From NCBI GenBank assembly GCA_019400425.1, contig JAFREE010000040.1, forward strand, positions 1 to 64,000: a DNA stretch of 64,000 nucleotides, in the 5' to 3' direction. The first letter of the stretch is position 1. Each line of letters opens with the position of its first letter. Below the pieces are notes generated by a model that was given only the letters and a program-made list of their open reading frames with translations, ran no database searches and was not told the DNA's origin. Positions 37,301-49,011 of this stretch are shown in pieces. The position numbers and the translations under genes were made by a program. This DNA is from Hymenochaete sp. R1 (lineage: Eukaryota > Basidiomycota > Agaricomycetes > Hymenochaetales > Hymenochaetaceae).

Positions 37301-39900
37301 TGACTTCTGCTCAACATTTGCCTTGCCTTCCCCACTCATATCAAAGAGCGCCGCTGCTTCAGTGGACAAAGGATCCGCCTCCGCAACTCGATCTCCGGTG
37401 GGCTCTTGAGGACGTTCATGCCGTTCGGGCTCGAGAATTGCAGAGACTTCCCATTCTTCTCTCGGCGTTCCGGTATCGACAAGGCCAGTCACCTCGCTAG
37501 ATGATTTAAGGACAACTGGTTGCTGCTGATCGCCTGCTTTATTTCTTAGATAGAGATTCGGGCTGCAAGGCATTGGACACTCGCCTTGATCACCGCTCCA
37601 AGTCTGTTCGGACACTTGTGCAGAACTTGAAGATCCACGCTCTTTTCCTCTACCCGCAATTTTGGCTACGCTTTGTGCAGCACGTTCGCCTATTTCTATT
37701 TGACGTTCCGTAACAACTGTCACTTTCGTTGTGACATCGACGGCGAATATCGGATTTTCAAGACCGACTGCCGCAGAAGCCTGCGACACTGGGACGACTT
37801 CATCGTCAGAATGACGCGCATTTTCGACATTGAAACTATCTCCATCGAGCATTCCAAAATCGACATCATCCACGCCAGGCGAGCCAGGAGGTACGGATAG
37901 GTCGAGTGCAACGCGCGCCGGCGCCGAGAGTGTCGGAAAGTCATCCTGACGAGCCTTGCCTTTGCCCTTGATTTTAGGACGTGGTTTACGCCTCGGCGCT
38001 GCAGTAGAAATGCTCTCTTCGTCGTCTGTCAATACGATGCTCATAGCCGTTGTTTTGGAGCTAGGGCCAGCACTTGCTTGTTGGCCTGAACGACGATTGG
38101 GTACAATGGATGACGAAGAAGGTTTTGAATTTTCGTCGTCTGACGAAGTAAGGACGATCGTTGCGTCGGACTCGTTGCCTGCCTTTCCCGGAGATGAGGT
38201 AAGGTCAATGCATTTAGAAGTGCCTAATTTTTGAGTCAACATTGTGAACAGAAAGTGACGTGGGAACAGCCTACTATGCGTTCGGTTGGCTCTTCCAACG
38301 GGCGTACTTGCCGACTTTCCAATTCGCGCAGGTTGAGAATGAGGCGGAGGGCGGAGACCGCCGGTTCGCTTTCGTAACGTCTGTTTTTGATTGTGTGGCG
38401 TCCGGTTTTCACGGTGGATGCTCGAGAAAAAACTCTCCAGAGTAGCTGGACTCCTTGAGGGTGTAGGATCATTCTGAGATGCTTGGAAACCGTCATTACT
38501 ATTTCCCTTCGATACAACTGTCGCGGCGACTTACGTGGCCGCATCGGAAACGTGAGAGGCACGTCATCTAAAGTCTGACTCGAAGACGCTTTGGCGTGTC
38601 AAAACACGAGTCCTACTACTTAATAAAACGCTTAACTTACGTCCTTGGGGTGTTTCATTTGTGTCCTTTTCAGCCCTTCGCGGTTGACTTATACTCACCG
38701 GAAAGTCTTCTTCTTCACTGTCTAGATTAGGAACGGCAGCCTATTGGAGAGGATCTATTTAATTACTGCATACAACAAACTCGCGAATACTTACCTTCGA
38801 TGAGGGGTTCCGGAAATACGCACTGTCACCAATACTTTTCCGCACAGGACTTTTATTTTTCTTTGAAGGAGCGTGAATCGAAGATGGTTTCCGAGTTGAT
38901 ATGGAGGATATGGTTGTAGATGAAGTGGCTCTCTGAGAACTGTATGAGGTAGACGTCACAATGATCATTAACCGTCGTAAGCATTACCCTTGAAGATGGT
39001 GGGGGACTATGATTAGAGTCGGAATCCGATGATATTTCGATAATAGTCTCCGGCGACTAACAATTATATTTAGTTTTGCATAAGTTGTGTTGCAATAGCT
39101 ATCAGTGCATTTTAAACACGCCAAGAGTAGTAACAAACCTTATTTCTCGAGGACGAAGAAGCCTTCGCGCTGCTTCCGATGGAAGTGGCCAAAGATGTCT
39201 TCAAGCAAATCCTTTAACGAGCATTTTATTAAAGGTAGTAAAACACATACTTCACGTAAATTAGACAAAGAACTGGATATGGGCTGCTTCGACGCCGAGG
39301 TCGTGGATTTCCTTGAGCTGTTCTAATGCACACCAATAGACGCTTGAGCCTTTCTTGTAGTGGGTGCGAGTATTGGATAACGCACTGTGGGTATCGCATA
39401 AGGCTTTTTGAAGATTTTTGAAGTAGAGTTCAAGGTTCCAGGAGCTTTCATATTTGCAGAAGAGGGAGGCGCGGCCTGAGTCGCAGGCGGCGGATGCGGC
39501 TCCCGGAAAGTCGAAGATGAAGTCGCGCGCGACGTTTCTTTGCTTGCAACTGAAAGCGGAGGTTTTGCGCTTGAGCTCGTGGAGGCAATGCCTGCTCCGG
39601 TTGAAGTTCGTCTTAAAGGTAGAGGCTGTGTACTTGAGGGTGGGGGCCTTTGCGCAGGCGAAGAAACTGCTGAAAGAGACGGCGAAGAACGCGATTGCAA
39701 TTCGTCCATCATATCAGTACGCGTATCATCCCCGGACGAGGTATACCCTTCCTCTTCTTCTGCCACTGTATATTTTGAAAAAAAAATAAATGTATCAGCA
39801 CAACATTTCTCCCAAAAGGAAATATGTGCATAATACGACCTGCCAGTGAAGTCCAGGCTGGCAATGAAGGCTGTCGGGCAAGCCTTCCTCCACTCGACAT
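34322..39900 (-). CDS. SUV39/Clr4-type histone H3K9 methyltransferase with long disordered N-terminus
   Basis: The C-terminal part is a clear SUV39 enzyme: pre-SET zinc cluster with nine cysteines (GCNCIGKCNPNSKTCAC and ECNDACGCTDDC, about 35440-35210), then SET pieces over several exons (VFAVKFIPKNTFIGIYSGE, YNRIGKTYLFDLDFW, NHSCDPNCAINAV, GHELTFNYMG), and a last exon with the post-SET cysteines (CHCGAKVCKGKLFTKC) ending at 34322. Upstream, in-frame exons run back to ATG 39900 (MSSGGRLARQPSLPAWTSL, then after an intron VAEEEEGYTSSGDD). They code for over 900 Ser/Thr/Asp/Pro-rich residues without a visible chromodomain. Such enzymes mark heterochromatin. Clr4 and DIM-5 are 300-500 residues, so this is unusually long. 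The exons near 39050-39340 did not join cleanly, so the N-terminal part could be a separate gene or have a different start. Confidence 0.75.
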
Positions 39901-40189
39901 GATTGATTGATGGGAATACGGTAACGAAGCAGGTGCTGTGCCGCAGTCCACTCCTAGGAGTCCCAAGGACGGTGGGGAGGGAGAGGAGGCAAGATTGGGC
40001 GCCTCGCATCGGGTTGAACGCGTTGACAAGTGTGTGACACTGCGCGTAAAAGGAAAGAAAACGTGACCACCCGGGGTGGAGGATGCCGAATGACGACTGT
40101 CGACGACTCGGAGTGACCAACTCACTCAGCCAGCAACCAATTCTTTCATCATCCTCATGAAAGCAAGTTGAGAGTCACAAAACGCAAGC
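39901..40189. promoter_or_regulatory. Divergent promoter, methyltransferase/Ugo1-like
   Basis: 289 bp between opposite start codons; no distinct motif recognised. Confidence 0.4.
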
Positions 40190-41856
40190 ATGCCTGCATC
40201 GGGGTCGCTACGCGATCTATACACAGAAAATCGTCCGTCTTGGACGTTTGTGCCCCCAGACTCCAAAGGAAATGCTTCCGCAGTATCCATCGCAGCTCCT
40301 CCTGACTCTTCTACAACTTACCAGTGGTCCGCACGCCCTCGCACTAATTCAATCTACGAGCTTTCTCCAGACCTTGACTTCGAGCCGAATGCTTCAAATG
40401 CAGTGGCTCTGATGAGAGCTGCTGTGGCCTCTGCGATACTTCAGTATCTCAGTGCAGCCGTCGAGAATCCTTGGGAGGTTGGCAAGACGCTGCTCCAAGT
40501 TCAATATGTGCCGAGAGATGTTGAACTGAATGAAACCCATGATATCCCTCTCGAAGCAACAGAAGAAGTACGTCGTAAACTTATCTTTGTATTATTTATT
40601 CCACATAGCTCACATTAATGTTGAAGACGAGCGACGAAGAGTCAGCAGACACAGAGGACAATTATTTTGCAGACAATGCAGACTCCATATCACGCGTGAA
40701 CACTCCCAGACCGACCGACGAATATGGTTATATTATTAGACAGGACTTAAGCGACAGTGCGACACGACCAGACTGGGTACTCCCTATGGGCACCGTAGAT
40801 GGGGTATGGGGTATGATCAAAGAAGTTGGCCGCTGGAAGCCAGAGGGTTGGATCGCATTATGGAAGGGTTAGTACATTTTGCATTTGATTCTGGTGATGC
40901 TTGAAAATGAATCTCTGATCTCTTTCTTTCTTTTTTGTAGGAACGGCAACAGGGTGTATGAAGGCCTTCCTTGAATCATCGTTACAGCCCGTTATCCATT
41001 CGATTCTCGCGCACATCTTCGCAACAATATTCACCTCACCCTCAACCAACGCATTCTCTCGTTCACACCCCCTCCTTCTCCCCGTCGCATCACACCTCGC
41101 AACCGGCTTCCTCCTCTCCCCCCTCGACCTCATCCGGACCCGCCTCATCGTCCAAACGTCCTCCCCTCGTCACCGTCGCTACACCGGCCCTTTCGACGCT
41201 CTCAACAAGATCCTCTTCCACGAAGGCGGCTTCAAATCTCTCTACCTTCACCCACAGATCCTATACCCGACCATTCTCGACTGCACGCTCACACCCCTCG
41301 TCGCAGCCACTACACCTGCCTTCACTGCGCGCCTCCTGTCACGGCTTATCGGCACGCCCGTCCACGAGGACACCCATCCGGTTCTTTGGGCCGCCTCACA
41401 GCTCGGCGGGGCCTGTTTGGGTTTGCTCGTCACGCTTCCAGTGGAAACTGTACGTCGGAGACTTCAAGTGCAGACAAGAGGGGGCGAGCCGGCGTTACCT
41501 GCTTGTGTTGAGACGCGTAGGAGGCCGTATGTCGGCGTCGTCGATGCGTTGTACTCTATTCTTGTTGAGGAAAGGTCTGACTTGCCGATCCGCACGAGGC
41601 GTAAGCGACGCGCGTCGAAAGCGCCAGTAAAGGAGGGTGCAGAGGACAAAGAATGTCTGGAACGCGAAACTTGGTTGAAGCATACTGGGATCGGGCAATT
41701 ATATCGTGGACTTGGGATGCGCGTCAGTGCGAGCGTCATCATCTTCATGTAAGTTGCCTGAAATTACCTCGATAGCTTGATTGACTAACCCGTACATCTA
41801 GGTTATCTCTTTTCACTTCAGATTCAAATGAAGGCGGTGGTTGGACAGAATTATGA
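40190..41856 (+). CDS. Ugo1-like mitochondrial carrier-fold protein
   Basis: Four exons: from ATG 40190 (MPASGSLRDLYTENRPSW), a middle exon (EYGYIIRQDLSDSATRPDWV), the main carrier exon, and a short last exon (GWTEL, stop 41854-41856). Carrier features are partial repeats with degenerate Px(D/E)xx(K/R) motifs: NPWEVGKTLLQVQYVP, SPLDLIRTRLIVQTSS and LPVETVRRRLQVQTR, each followed by a small amphipathic helix. The long hydrophilic N-terminal part and acidic insert (TSDEESADTEDN) match fungal Ugo1, an outer-membrane protein needed for mitochondrial fusion, rather than a normal metabolite carrier. The last motif is not followed by a standard third repeat. The name is by resemblance; another SLC25A46-type protein is possible. 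Confidence 0.7.
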
Positions 41857-42136
41857 CAGGACAAGGCTTGGAATGTGTGGGAAATAATCTAATCCCAGCT
41901 CTATAATAGTAGGGGTTGTTTTAAAGTCGAGTTCATATAATCCATTTGAAGAAAAAAAGGAAAGAAGGCGTCGCGAAATAAAGGAACGTAAACCCCAAAT
42001 ATAGTCTATTATACAACAACGATAAACATTCACATTCTGTTCAGTGTTCTCAGCAATTGCATAGAAAGTTTGTCCGGAATTTTGAAGTGTACTTTTATGA
42101 TATGCACGAGGGAAGACTCAAGGGACATTCGACCTC

Positions 42137-43804
42137 TTATGCAAGGAGCCACCAAGTTCCAAAGCCCAGGCCGATCAAAATCCAAATCGCGCGCAGCACT
42201 AGGACGACTATAAGCGCCTTACGCACGGCAGCGTAGAATTGATTGACGGCTGTTCCGATCCAGTTGATCCTAAAGCGCCTAAGTAAATCGGGATCTTTCA
42301 GAACGAATAGAAATGAGCCTACCTCCTATCATGAGCACCACCGGTCTTCATACTAATCTCCCATCCACGCAGAACTTCGCGATAACGCTTCCCGAACACC
42401 CAGATCCAGAAGTTGACATCCGGATACGAAAATCGCGGGAACACAGATCTATTGAGAAGAAGCATATGGAAAAAGAAGAAAGTCAGCCCAGAACAAGCGG
42501 GGAACGGAAGGCAGATGCGGAATGGAACGCAAACTCTAAAGTAAGACATGGGGAAAATAGGACCACTCACGTCATACTTGGGGCAATGCTCGTCCCCAAT
42601 CCCGTTACATCGTCTTGGGGGTAGTCCTCTGCAAAGGGTCTAGACGGGTACATGTATGCTATGAAGTCCAGCGTCATGCCCAATGAGAGGCCCCAAAGTT
42701 TGAGCGTCTCATGAGATCCTAGCCTTTCCAGCGCTTCATTCCGTTCAAATCCAGATTTTTCATCCTGAGGGACAGGCTGAGACGCACAAGAATCCAACAA
42801 TATAGCGTTGAATTGCATACTCCCAAGGAGCATGCGAACTACAAGGCGCAATACTGTAGAATGCTTTGGTGTCAGGCGTGAAGCAACATCGACAGTAACC
42901 GTCGTCCATCGGCGAGCACCCGACGGATCAATCGTACGCCCAAGTGATTTTGTTACGGTTGAAGCGACGAGGGAGGAAATTGGAACCCAGTGAAGATGAG
43001 TACCAGGCGTCGGGTCGGGATTGGGTGTATTCGGGATGACTTGCAGGAATACTGAAATTTTCAAATGCAAAATATTCAGACATTGTAAAAACGCGGTTGA
43101 ACGGTGAGGAGGGAAAACGAACCGAATGGAGAAAGGATCATGAGAAGGCGCTTCCCCAACGAAGTGGTAATTTCTCTGTCGTCCAGCTGACCGATGAGCA
43201 TGAAATCTTTTTCGGCCAGGTCGATCCCAATTTCTTCCCAGGTCTGTCTTAACGCTAATCGAACTAAGTTGAGCGCATGTTCAGAGTCATGAGCGACAAG
43301 ACTGTACCGGTGTAGAGTCCGCCCTCATCCCCTTCTTCTGTCCTGCCTCCAGGGAAAGCAACATGCGCATCCTCCGTGTTGCGCGGTGTATTTTGGGAGA
43401 CACTTCTCTCAATTTGAGGTGCTTCTCTCCTGAGAAAGAGTATTTCTGTTCTCACGCCCGGTTCATTCACCCAGTCTAGGGCGAAAAACTCTGACAGAGA
43501 TTCAGGACGTTGAGGAGCGCTAGAAGAAGATGCAGTTCCAGGAGCGGGTACCACACGAATGATGAGCGCAACTGCTGCGCGGCGAGGTTCTGGGCGTCAT
43601 GGGTCAGCTAAAGTATGATATTGAGCTTCATGAGCATGGAATGAACTAACGAGTTTTGGGGGAAGCTATAATACGTGGCGGTGTGGATCTAATTTTATGG
43701 AGAGCAGTAGACAATGCCGCCACAACGTTCGGTGCTATGTATTATTTTTGTTAGCGACAGTGCTCAAATGAAGGCAGTCTAGGATGGAACCTACAGTCGG
43801 ACAT
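42137..43804 (-). CDS. Nudix hydrolase (NUDT7/8-like) with C-terminal membrane segment
   Basis: Exons join from ATG 43804 (MSDSPNVVAALSTALHK, then TQPRRAAVALIIRVVPAPG) to the exon with the Nudix box: AFPGGRTEEGDEGGLYT, then after an intron ALRQTWEEIGIDLAEKDF. This corresponds to GX5EX7REUXEEXGU with Gln in place of the first Glu of RE and a relaxed spacing, as seen in coenzyme A pyrophosphatases of the NUDT7/8 group. Downstream exons carry FLQVIPNTPNPDPTPGTH and a diverged region; the last exon ends with a hydrophobic helix (ALIVVLVLRAIWILIGLG) and FGTWWLLA, stop at 42137. A probable function is hydrolysis of CoA or similar diphosphates at a membrane. Substrate not known. Confidence 0.75.
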
Positions 43805-44380
43805 GATGATTGTGGCAGAAGACAGACCTTAAACTTGGTTGACTGGCACGCGCGTGTGGGGTTCGTTCGGGTTCTTCCTCATCTTTCCCACGCTCAACTT
43901 GTTTCTTCTTTCTCTTTTTCTTTTTCTCTCCCATTGCTTATACTATGCACCAGCCCAATCCTTAAATTACTAGTGCTCACAAGCATTCCACAATACTTCA
44001 ATAAGCGCACTTTATACGATATTAATCTGAAGCTTTAGTAATAGTTGTACTGTGTACGTGTAACTTGGAGAAATGTGCCATGGCTGTTTGAAGTGGGCTC
44101 CTTTACTACTGCTGAGCTAAGCTTTCGCTTTGAAGATGATTCTTCTTTTATACGGATTCCCGACAGTTCTGGAGCTGTGAAACGCCCGGTCTCAATGTCT
44201 GGCAGTAGTTTATGCTGGAACTCAGCGAGGTAAACGCTTAATCAGATGAGTTGTCCGTCTATTTCCTCATAAGGCAATGACTCAGTAAAGGATACGCGTC
44301 ATTCCTCACTCACCAAATGTAAAGTAGGACGCGCATGCGCATCTCTCCGTCCAACCTCGTACCGTCAATCCGCAGCAACC
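43805..44380. promoter_or_regulatory. Divergent intergenic region, Nudix/NPL4
   Basis: About 575 bp with CT-rich sequence at 43900-43935; no gene seen. Confidence 0.4.
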
Positions 44381-46753
44381 ATGGCAAGCAACACAAATTT
44401 TCTCTTGTAAACCGTCGCTTCTGACATATTATAATGCATAGATTATTCGTATTCGAACCAAAGAACGGATGTTTCGCTATAACGTGGAACCCACAGATGA
44501 TTTCTCCGAGCTCGTCAAAAAAGCGCGTAACTACATGCATGTACTCGGTCGCCTTATCAAACTGACCCTTAAAACAGATCTCAGGGGATGTCAAAGTAGA
44601 TCCCAAGACTTTTGTCTTCTCAGACGGACAGAACAAGAAAGCTGTCCATAGACTGGTCGGCAAGTCCATACAGAAGCAAGGTCTCAAGTACGCTACTCTA
44701 TCATCGGTATGTTTGGACATTTACTAACGTGACCCGTACTTCGCTAGCCATGGGGATGTGTTACTCCTTACATATGAAGACGCAGCCGACACTTCCGACC
44801 CGCTGGAGTCTACTGCACCTTCGACATCTGGAGGGCATACTAGTACAGCACCTACTGGGCCACGTCCAGGCGCGCCACAACGACCATGGGAGCTTGTGAA
44901 GGAAGACCCGGTGGACGAATACTGGCGCAAACAAGATGGAAAAATTCCACGAAATCGTGACATGCACTTCTGCAAGCACGGTCTCAATGCAATGTGCGAC
45001 TACTGTATGCCTCTTGAGCCCTATGATCAAACATACCACGTCGAACGGAACATCAAGCACTTATCATATCACGCATACCTCCAAAAAGTGTCGCCCCCTA
45101 AATCAAACTCGACATCCACGTCATTACCGCCCCTTGAACCCCTCGACTTCAAAGTCAAAGCTCCCTGCCCGCAAGCCAAGCACGCACCATGGCCAGAAGG
45201 TATCTGTTCATCATGTCAACCATCGGCAATTACTTTACAACCACAGCCCTTTCGCATGGTGGACCATTTGGAATTTTCATCGCATCACATTGTGGATCGT
45301 TTCTTGGATGCTTGGCGAATGACAGGCGTACAGCGATTCGGTTGGTTAATAGGGCACTACGAGCCGTACGACAAAGTACCTATGGGCGTCAAAGCGGTCG
45401 TCGAAGCCATTCACGAACCGCCTCAAGAAGGCGAACTTGACGGGTTTACGCTAGGTTTACCATGGCAAGATGAGAATTGGGTTCGGCAACTAGCAGCTTC
45501 CTCCGCAACACCGTTGACTTTTGTCGGGTTCATCTTTACGGATCTAGAACCTTCAGAGGAGGATAGAACAAGGAACGTCTATAAGCGGCATCCGCAGTCA
45601 TTTTCTGTTTCGTCACTAGAGGCTATATTTGCAGCTACACTCCAACTTCAGAATCCTACTCCCTCTCGCTCTTCTACGACAGGAAAGTTCTCATCACGAT
45701 TCGTAACTGCGATTGCGACTGCGACAGAAGAAGGTGGAGTCGATATCAACGCTTACCAAGTCTCTGAACAGGCCTGTGCGATGGTTGACGCCGATATGAT
45801 CGAAGCAAGTGTTGAACCTGGAATTGTGCGAATGAAGGAAGAAGACCGGACAGGGGATTCGGCCCGTTATATCCCAGATGTTTTCTTCAGATACAAAAAC
45901 GAGTACCGGCTCGATGTGCAGAAAAGTGCGAAACCTTGCTTCCCTGTCGAGTACTTGCTTGTAATGGTGAGCTATAGCACGACTAATGGACGAATCTTGT
46001 GCTGTACTAACATGTCTTTAGGTCACTCACGGTTTCCCCCAGAATCCTTTGCCAGTATTCCGATCCACAAAGTTCGCGATTGAGAACAGACCCGGCATGG
46101 AGGACCAAGATGTTCAAAAAGTATTCAGGGACTTAATCCAGTTGAGAGCACCAGAGCTTTCCAGAGATCCCGCCTATGCTCAGAAAGAGCAAGCGGCCTT
46201 CCGACAGTTGATGGATTATCTTAGCGATTGGCATCTTGTTGTTTTCCTACGGACTACTGGTTTTATATCCGATGTTTGTCTTCTTGGGGTACCGTGTATT
46301 TTCTCCTCTTACTGATTTTTGCAACAGGATGATATGAAACTTGTCGTACGCGCTGCTTCGTCAGCGAGCTCAGGAGATGCTCAAATTTACTTTGAGCTTT
46401 TCAAGACCCAAAGCTGGGAAACCTTGATGACGTTCGCTCAAGAAAGTGGTGGTAAGTGCTTCAGAGTCGCTCGCGATATCTCATTCTTCGGTGGCTAATA
46501 CTTTGCCTTATCAGCCGCTGCCGACACCGCTCCAGCTCCAGATTCCGCGGCTATGGACATGGATGATCTGCCACAAGATATCAAAGATCAGATCGCTGCA
46601 ATGGATGCTCAAGATGCACAAACCCAGGGCATGGACGCAAGCCCTGCGGCAGGCTCGAGTGCGAGCGCTAACATCCGCGTATGCCCTCATTGCACGTTCG
46701 AAAATAGTCATGGCGGATCGGATTGTGAGGTGTGCGGGCTTCCTTTAGGGTAG
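44381..46753 (+). CDS. NPL4: Npl4, Cdc48/p97 cofactor with NZF finger
   Basis: The ubiquitin-like start IIRIRTKERMFRYNVEP begins at 44442 and continues DDFSELVKK; a next exon has SGDVKVDPKTFVFSDGQNKK and SIQKQGLK, then HGDVLLLTYEDAAD. The main exon holds the Npl4 zinc finger (MHFCKHGLNAMCDYCMP, CPQAKHAPWPEGICSSCQP) and the MPN-like core (VDHLEFSSHHIVDRFLDAWR, QRFGWLIGHYEPYDKVPMGV, FVGFIFTDL). Later exons give QNPLPVFRSTKFAIENR and LVVFLRTTGF, ending with an NZF finger (CPHCTFENSHGGSDCEVC). Npl4 with Ufd1 brings ubiquitylated clients to Cdc48. The first codon is uncertain: I favour ATG 44381 joined by a GC-AG intron (44384-44441) straight to IIRIRT; ATG 44335 with a GT donor or ATG 44469 are alternatives. 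Confidence 0.9.
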
Positions 46754-47250
46754 CGAGATTATGATGGGCTGCGAGCTTCTTGCATGTAAATTAGTACCAT
46801 CCACATTCATAACGAAGCGGGAATAATGCAAGGAAGCATGTCAATAACCATGAGCGTGAGAATTCAAAGTTAGAGTTTCGGAAAGATAAACTAATTTGGA
46901 ATTTCTCGACCGGCTTGTCATGTGATTTGCCAGTCGAATTCCGAATTGATTAGGCTTTTCAAAGCCTATGTCCGTCTTGAGCTCATTCTTAATCAACAAG
47001 AGTCATCTGGTAGCTTTCTGGTGCTCTATCTCAGTTACTTGCCCACGCCTGGAGCTTCTTATCAATGCTAGATCATAGACCAGGACTAGTGGGGATAAAC
47101 GCTTGTAGTCGCGATCCTTGTGAGAGTTTGCGAGCGATGTCACCATCGTTGCGAATCACCCAAATTTCAATATTCTCTGCAATCCCCTCCCTAACTGGTG
47201 TACCAACTTTTGCATAACCCGGTGCTCAACTGACAACACTCGAAGCCCAA

Positions 47251-47349
47251 ATGGCGTGCGGGCTTCTCCCAAATACGAACGTTTCGACCTCATGTCCTCC
47301 TGGTGTTCAATCCTTCTTGATCACTTGTCGTGCGACCTACGCAGGCTAA
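47251..47349 (+). promoter_or_regulatory. Candidate upstream ORF 1 (32 codons) of the bZIP gene
   Basis: ATG at 47251 and TAA at 47347-47349, ending 58 nt before the bZIP start. It counts as a uORF only if the leader includes it; a possible intron acceptor (cggcacatcag) at about 47388-47398 could splice it out. Confidence 0.35.
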
Positions 47350-47369
47350 CGCGTCCGTTTGTCTATTGA
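47292..47369 (+). promoter_or_regulatory. Candidate upstream ORF 2 (25 codons) of the bZIP gene
   Basis: ATG at 47292 in a different frame from the first upstream ORF, TGA at 47367-47369, 38 nt before the bZIP start codon. Same caution applies. Confidence 0.3.
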
Positions 47370-47407
47370 TTCCAATTTTCTTTCTATCGGCACATCAGCG
47401 CACTCTT

Positions 47408-49011
47408 ATGGACTCAGGTTACCGTGACTTTAACTTGAATGCAGCACCATCAACATCAGCTTCTGGAGCTGCTGGTATGCTGCCGAGTGATATTTCAGGC
47501 TTGGACATCGCTTACGCCCTTACACCTGCTGAAGAAAGAGCAGTAGCGTCCTCCGTCTCGCAGGAACTTGATTATTGGGAGAAACTGGTCTTCTCGTTTG
47601 ACATGGACCGAGAGAACCCGCAGCAGAATCCGGCGGCTAACGATAGGGATGGATCGAAGACCACTCCGAATCCGGAGGAACGAGCTAGTCGACAGAGGGA
47701 ACGACAACAGCGGCCTTCGAATATGTCGGCAGCGTCAGGCTCTAATCCGCCAGACTTGCAGCAAGAAATGCAAATGACCTCGCAGCAATTGGACTCTTTA
47801 TTTGCCTCTATGAGCGCCTCGACTCCAATCCCGCACACTTCGACTTCAAACCCGAGCCGAAACGTGAATCCAAATACCTCGACTGGCCAGCCACCGCTGG
47901 ATCCATACCTTATTGCACATGCAGCTGCCTTGTCGGCTCTCGCGCAGCAACAAAGACAGCCATTTCCCGGCGCATCGAATAACGATCCAAACATGGACCA
48001 GTTCGCTCTACTTCGGGCGATGTATGCTCTGGGGAATCCAAACCAGGGAATGCAATTTGCTCCTGGATTTCCTTCGACGTCAGATCCATCAAACTCATCT
48101 GTTCTACCCAATCCCTTCCGACAAGGCCCTACAAGCTTAAGCCAACCCCATTCCCCTCCTCCGCTGTCGTTACCCTCGTGGTTGGTTCAGCCTGGCCCAT
48201 CAAACGCGCCACTTGCACCTCCACCCCTCGAACAGGCGCATTCTGGGCACACGTTTCCGATGCTACCACACATTACAACATCTTTGAGCGGTTCACAGCA
48301 GCAACAGCAACAGCAACAGCAGCCCGAAGCCGGACCGTCCCAGTCGCGATCAAGGTCGCAGAGCACGACTGGAAGAGGACAACAAACGCAGAGTCAGTCT
48401 CAGCCACAAACGCCGTTGTCGGCGTTGGACGATGCTGCTATTACAGAGGATAAGCGCCGTAGGAATACGGCTGCGTCAGGTATGGCATATTCTTTTGGAA
48501 CTATGACTATACCCCGCAAACAACTCACCCGAGTCTTAAACTTCCTCCCCTTTTCCTCTTCCCAAACTCTACCTACTTTTCCTTAAATCTCTAAAAAAAA
48601 TTATATTGACTAACTTTTGTCAACTCCCCCCTCCTCCCAATCGATCCACACAAATCAACAGCGCGCTTCAGAATAAAAAAGAAACATAAAACGATCGCCC
48701 TCGAACGTACAGTCGTCGAGCTCGAAGGTCGCGCAGACTCGCTCGAGAAAGAAGCGGTTGAGCTCCGACGCGAGAATGGGTGGTTGAAGGAGATGTTGGT
48801 GTTAAAAGGACGGAGTGTACGTGCTGCGAGGGAAGGGAACGCTGAGGCGTCGGGGTCAGGATCTCGGGCAGCAGGAGGGTCTAGTAGTATGGGGTCTGTG
48901 GAGATAGGTGGAGGCGGAGAGAAAGGGGAGGAGGAAGAGGAAGAAGAGGAGTCTGGTGAAGACGGGGGAGGTGAGGAGGGGGAGGAAGATCAGATTGGGG
49001 AAGAGACGTGA
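47408..49011 (+). CDS. bZIP transcription factor, Cys3/MetR (Gcn4-like) type
   Basis: The start is ATG 47408 (MDSGYRDFNLNAAPSTSAS); upstream codons in this frame lack an ATG. About 330 residues are Ser/Pro/Gln-rich activation-type sequence, with a run of Gln at about 48295-48320. One intron (about 48480-48661) interrupts the DNA-binding region: EDKRRRNTAAS then ARFRIKKK. The zipper follows in perfect heptads with five leucines: LERTVVE, LEGRADS, LEKEAVE, LRRENGW, L. The tail is Gly/Glu-rich and very acidic. The basic region is the one of Neurospora CYS-3 and Aspergillus MetR, activators of sulfur-assimilation genes, and of Gcn4/Atf4 relatives. The next gene is a TauD-type dioxygenase, which fits a sulfur role. 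Regulation of amino-acid genes is the main alternative. Confidence 0.85.

Larger units (their letters stand above)
46754..47407. other. Intergenic upstream of the bZIP gene
   Basis: 654 bp without a main gene. The right part is the promoter and leader of the bZIP gene and contains two short upstream frames annotated separately. Confidence 0.5.

Noticed and set aside
38236..38562. Minus-strand frame with a KSPRQLYRREIVM start
   Set aside because: Another frame on the same strand is open through the methyltransferase start of MLTQKLGT and reads the Ser/Pro-rich style of its neighbours, so this one is a shadow.
47330..47407. N-terminal extension of the bZIP protein
   Set aside because: The frame is open but begins with GTG; the first ATG in frame is 47408.
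47572..48111. 179-codon minus-strand frame opposite the bZIP gene
   Set aside because: Antisense shadow of the Ser/Gln-rich coding sequence.
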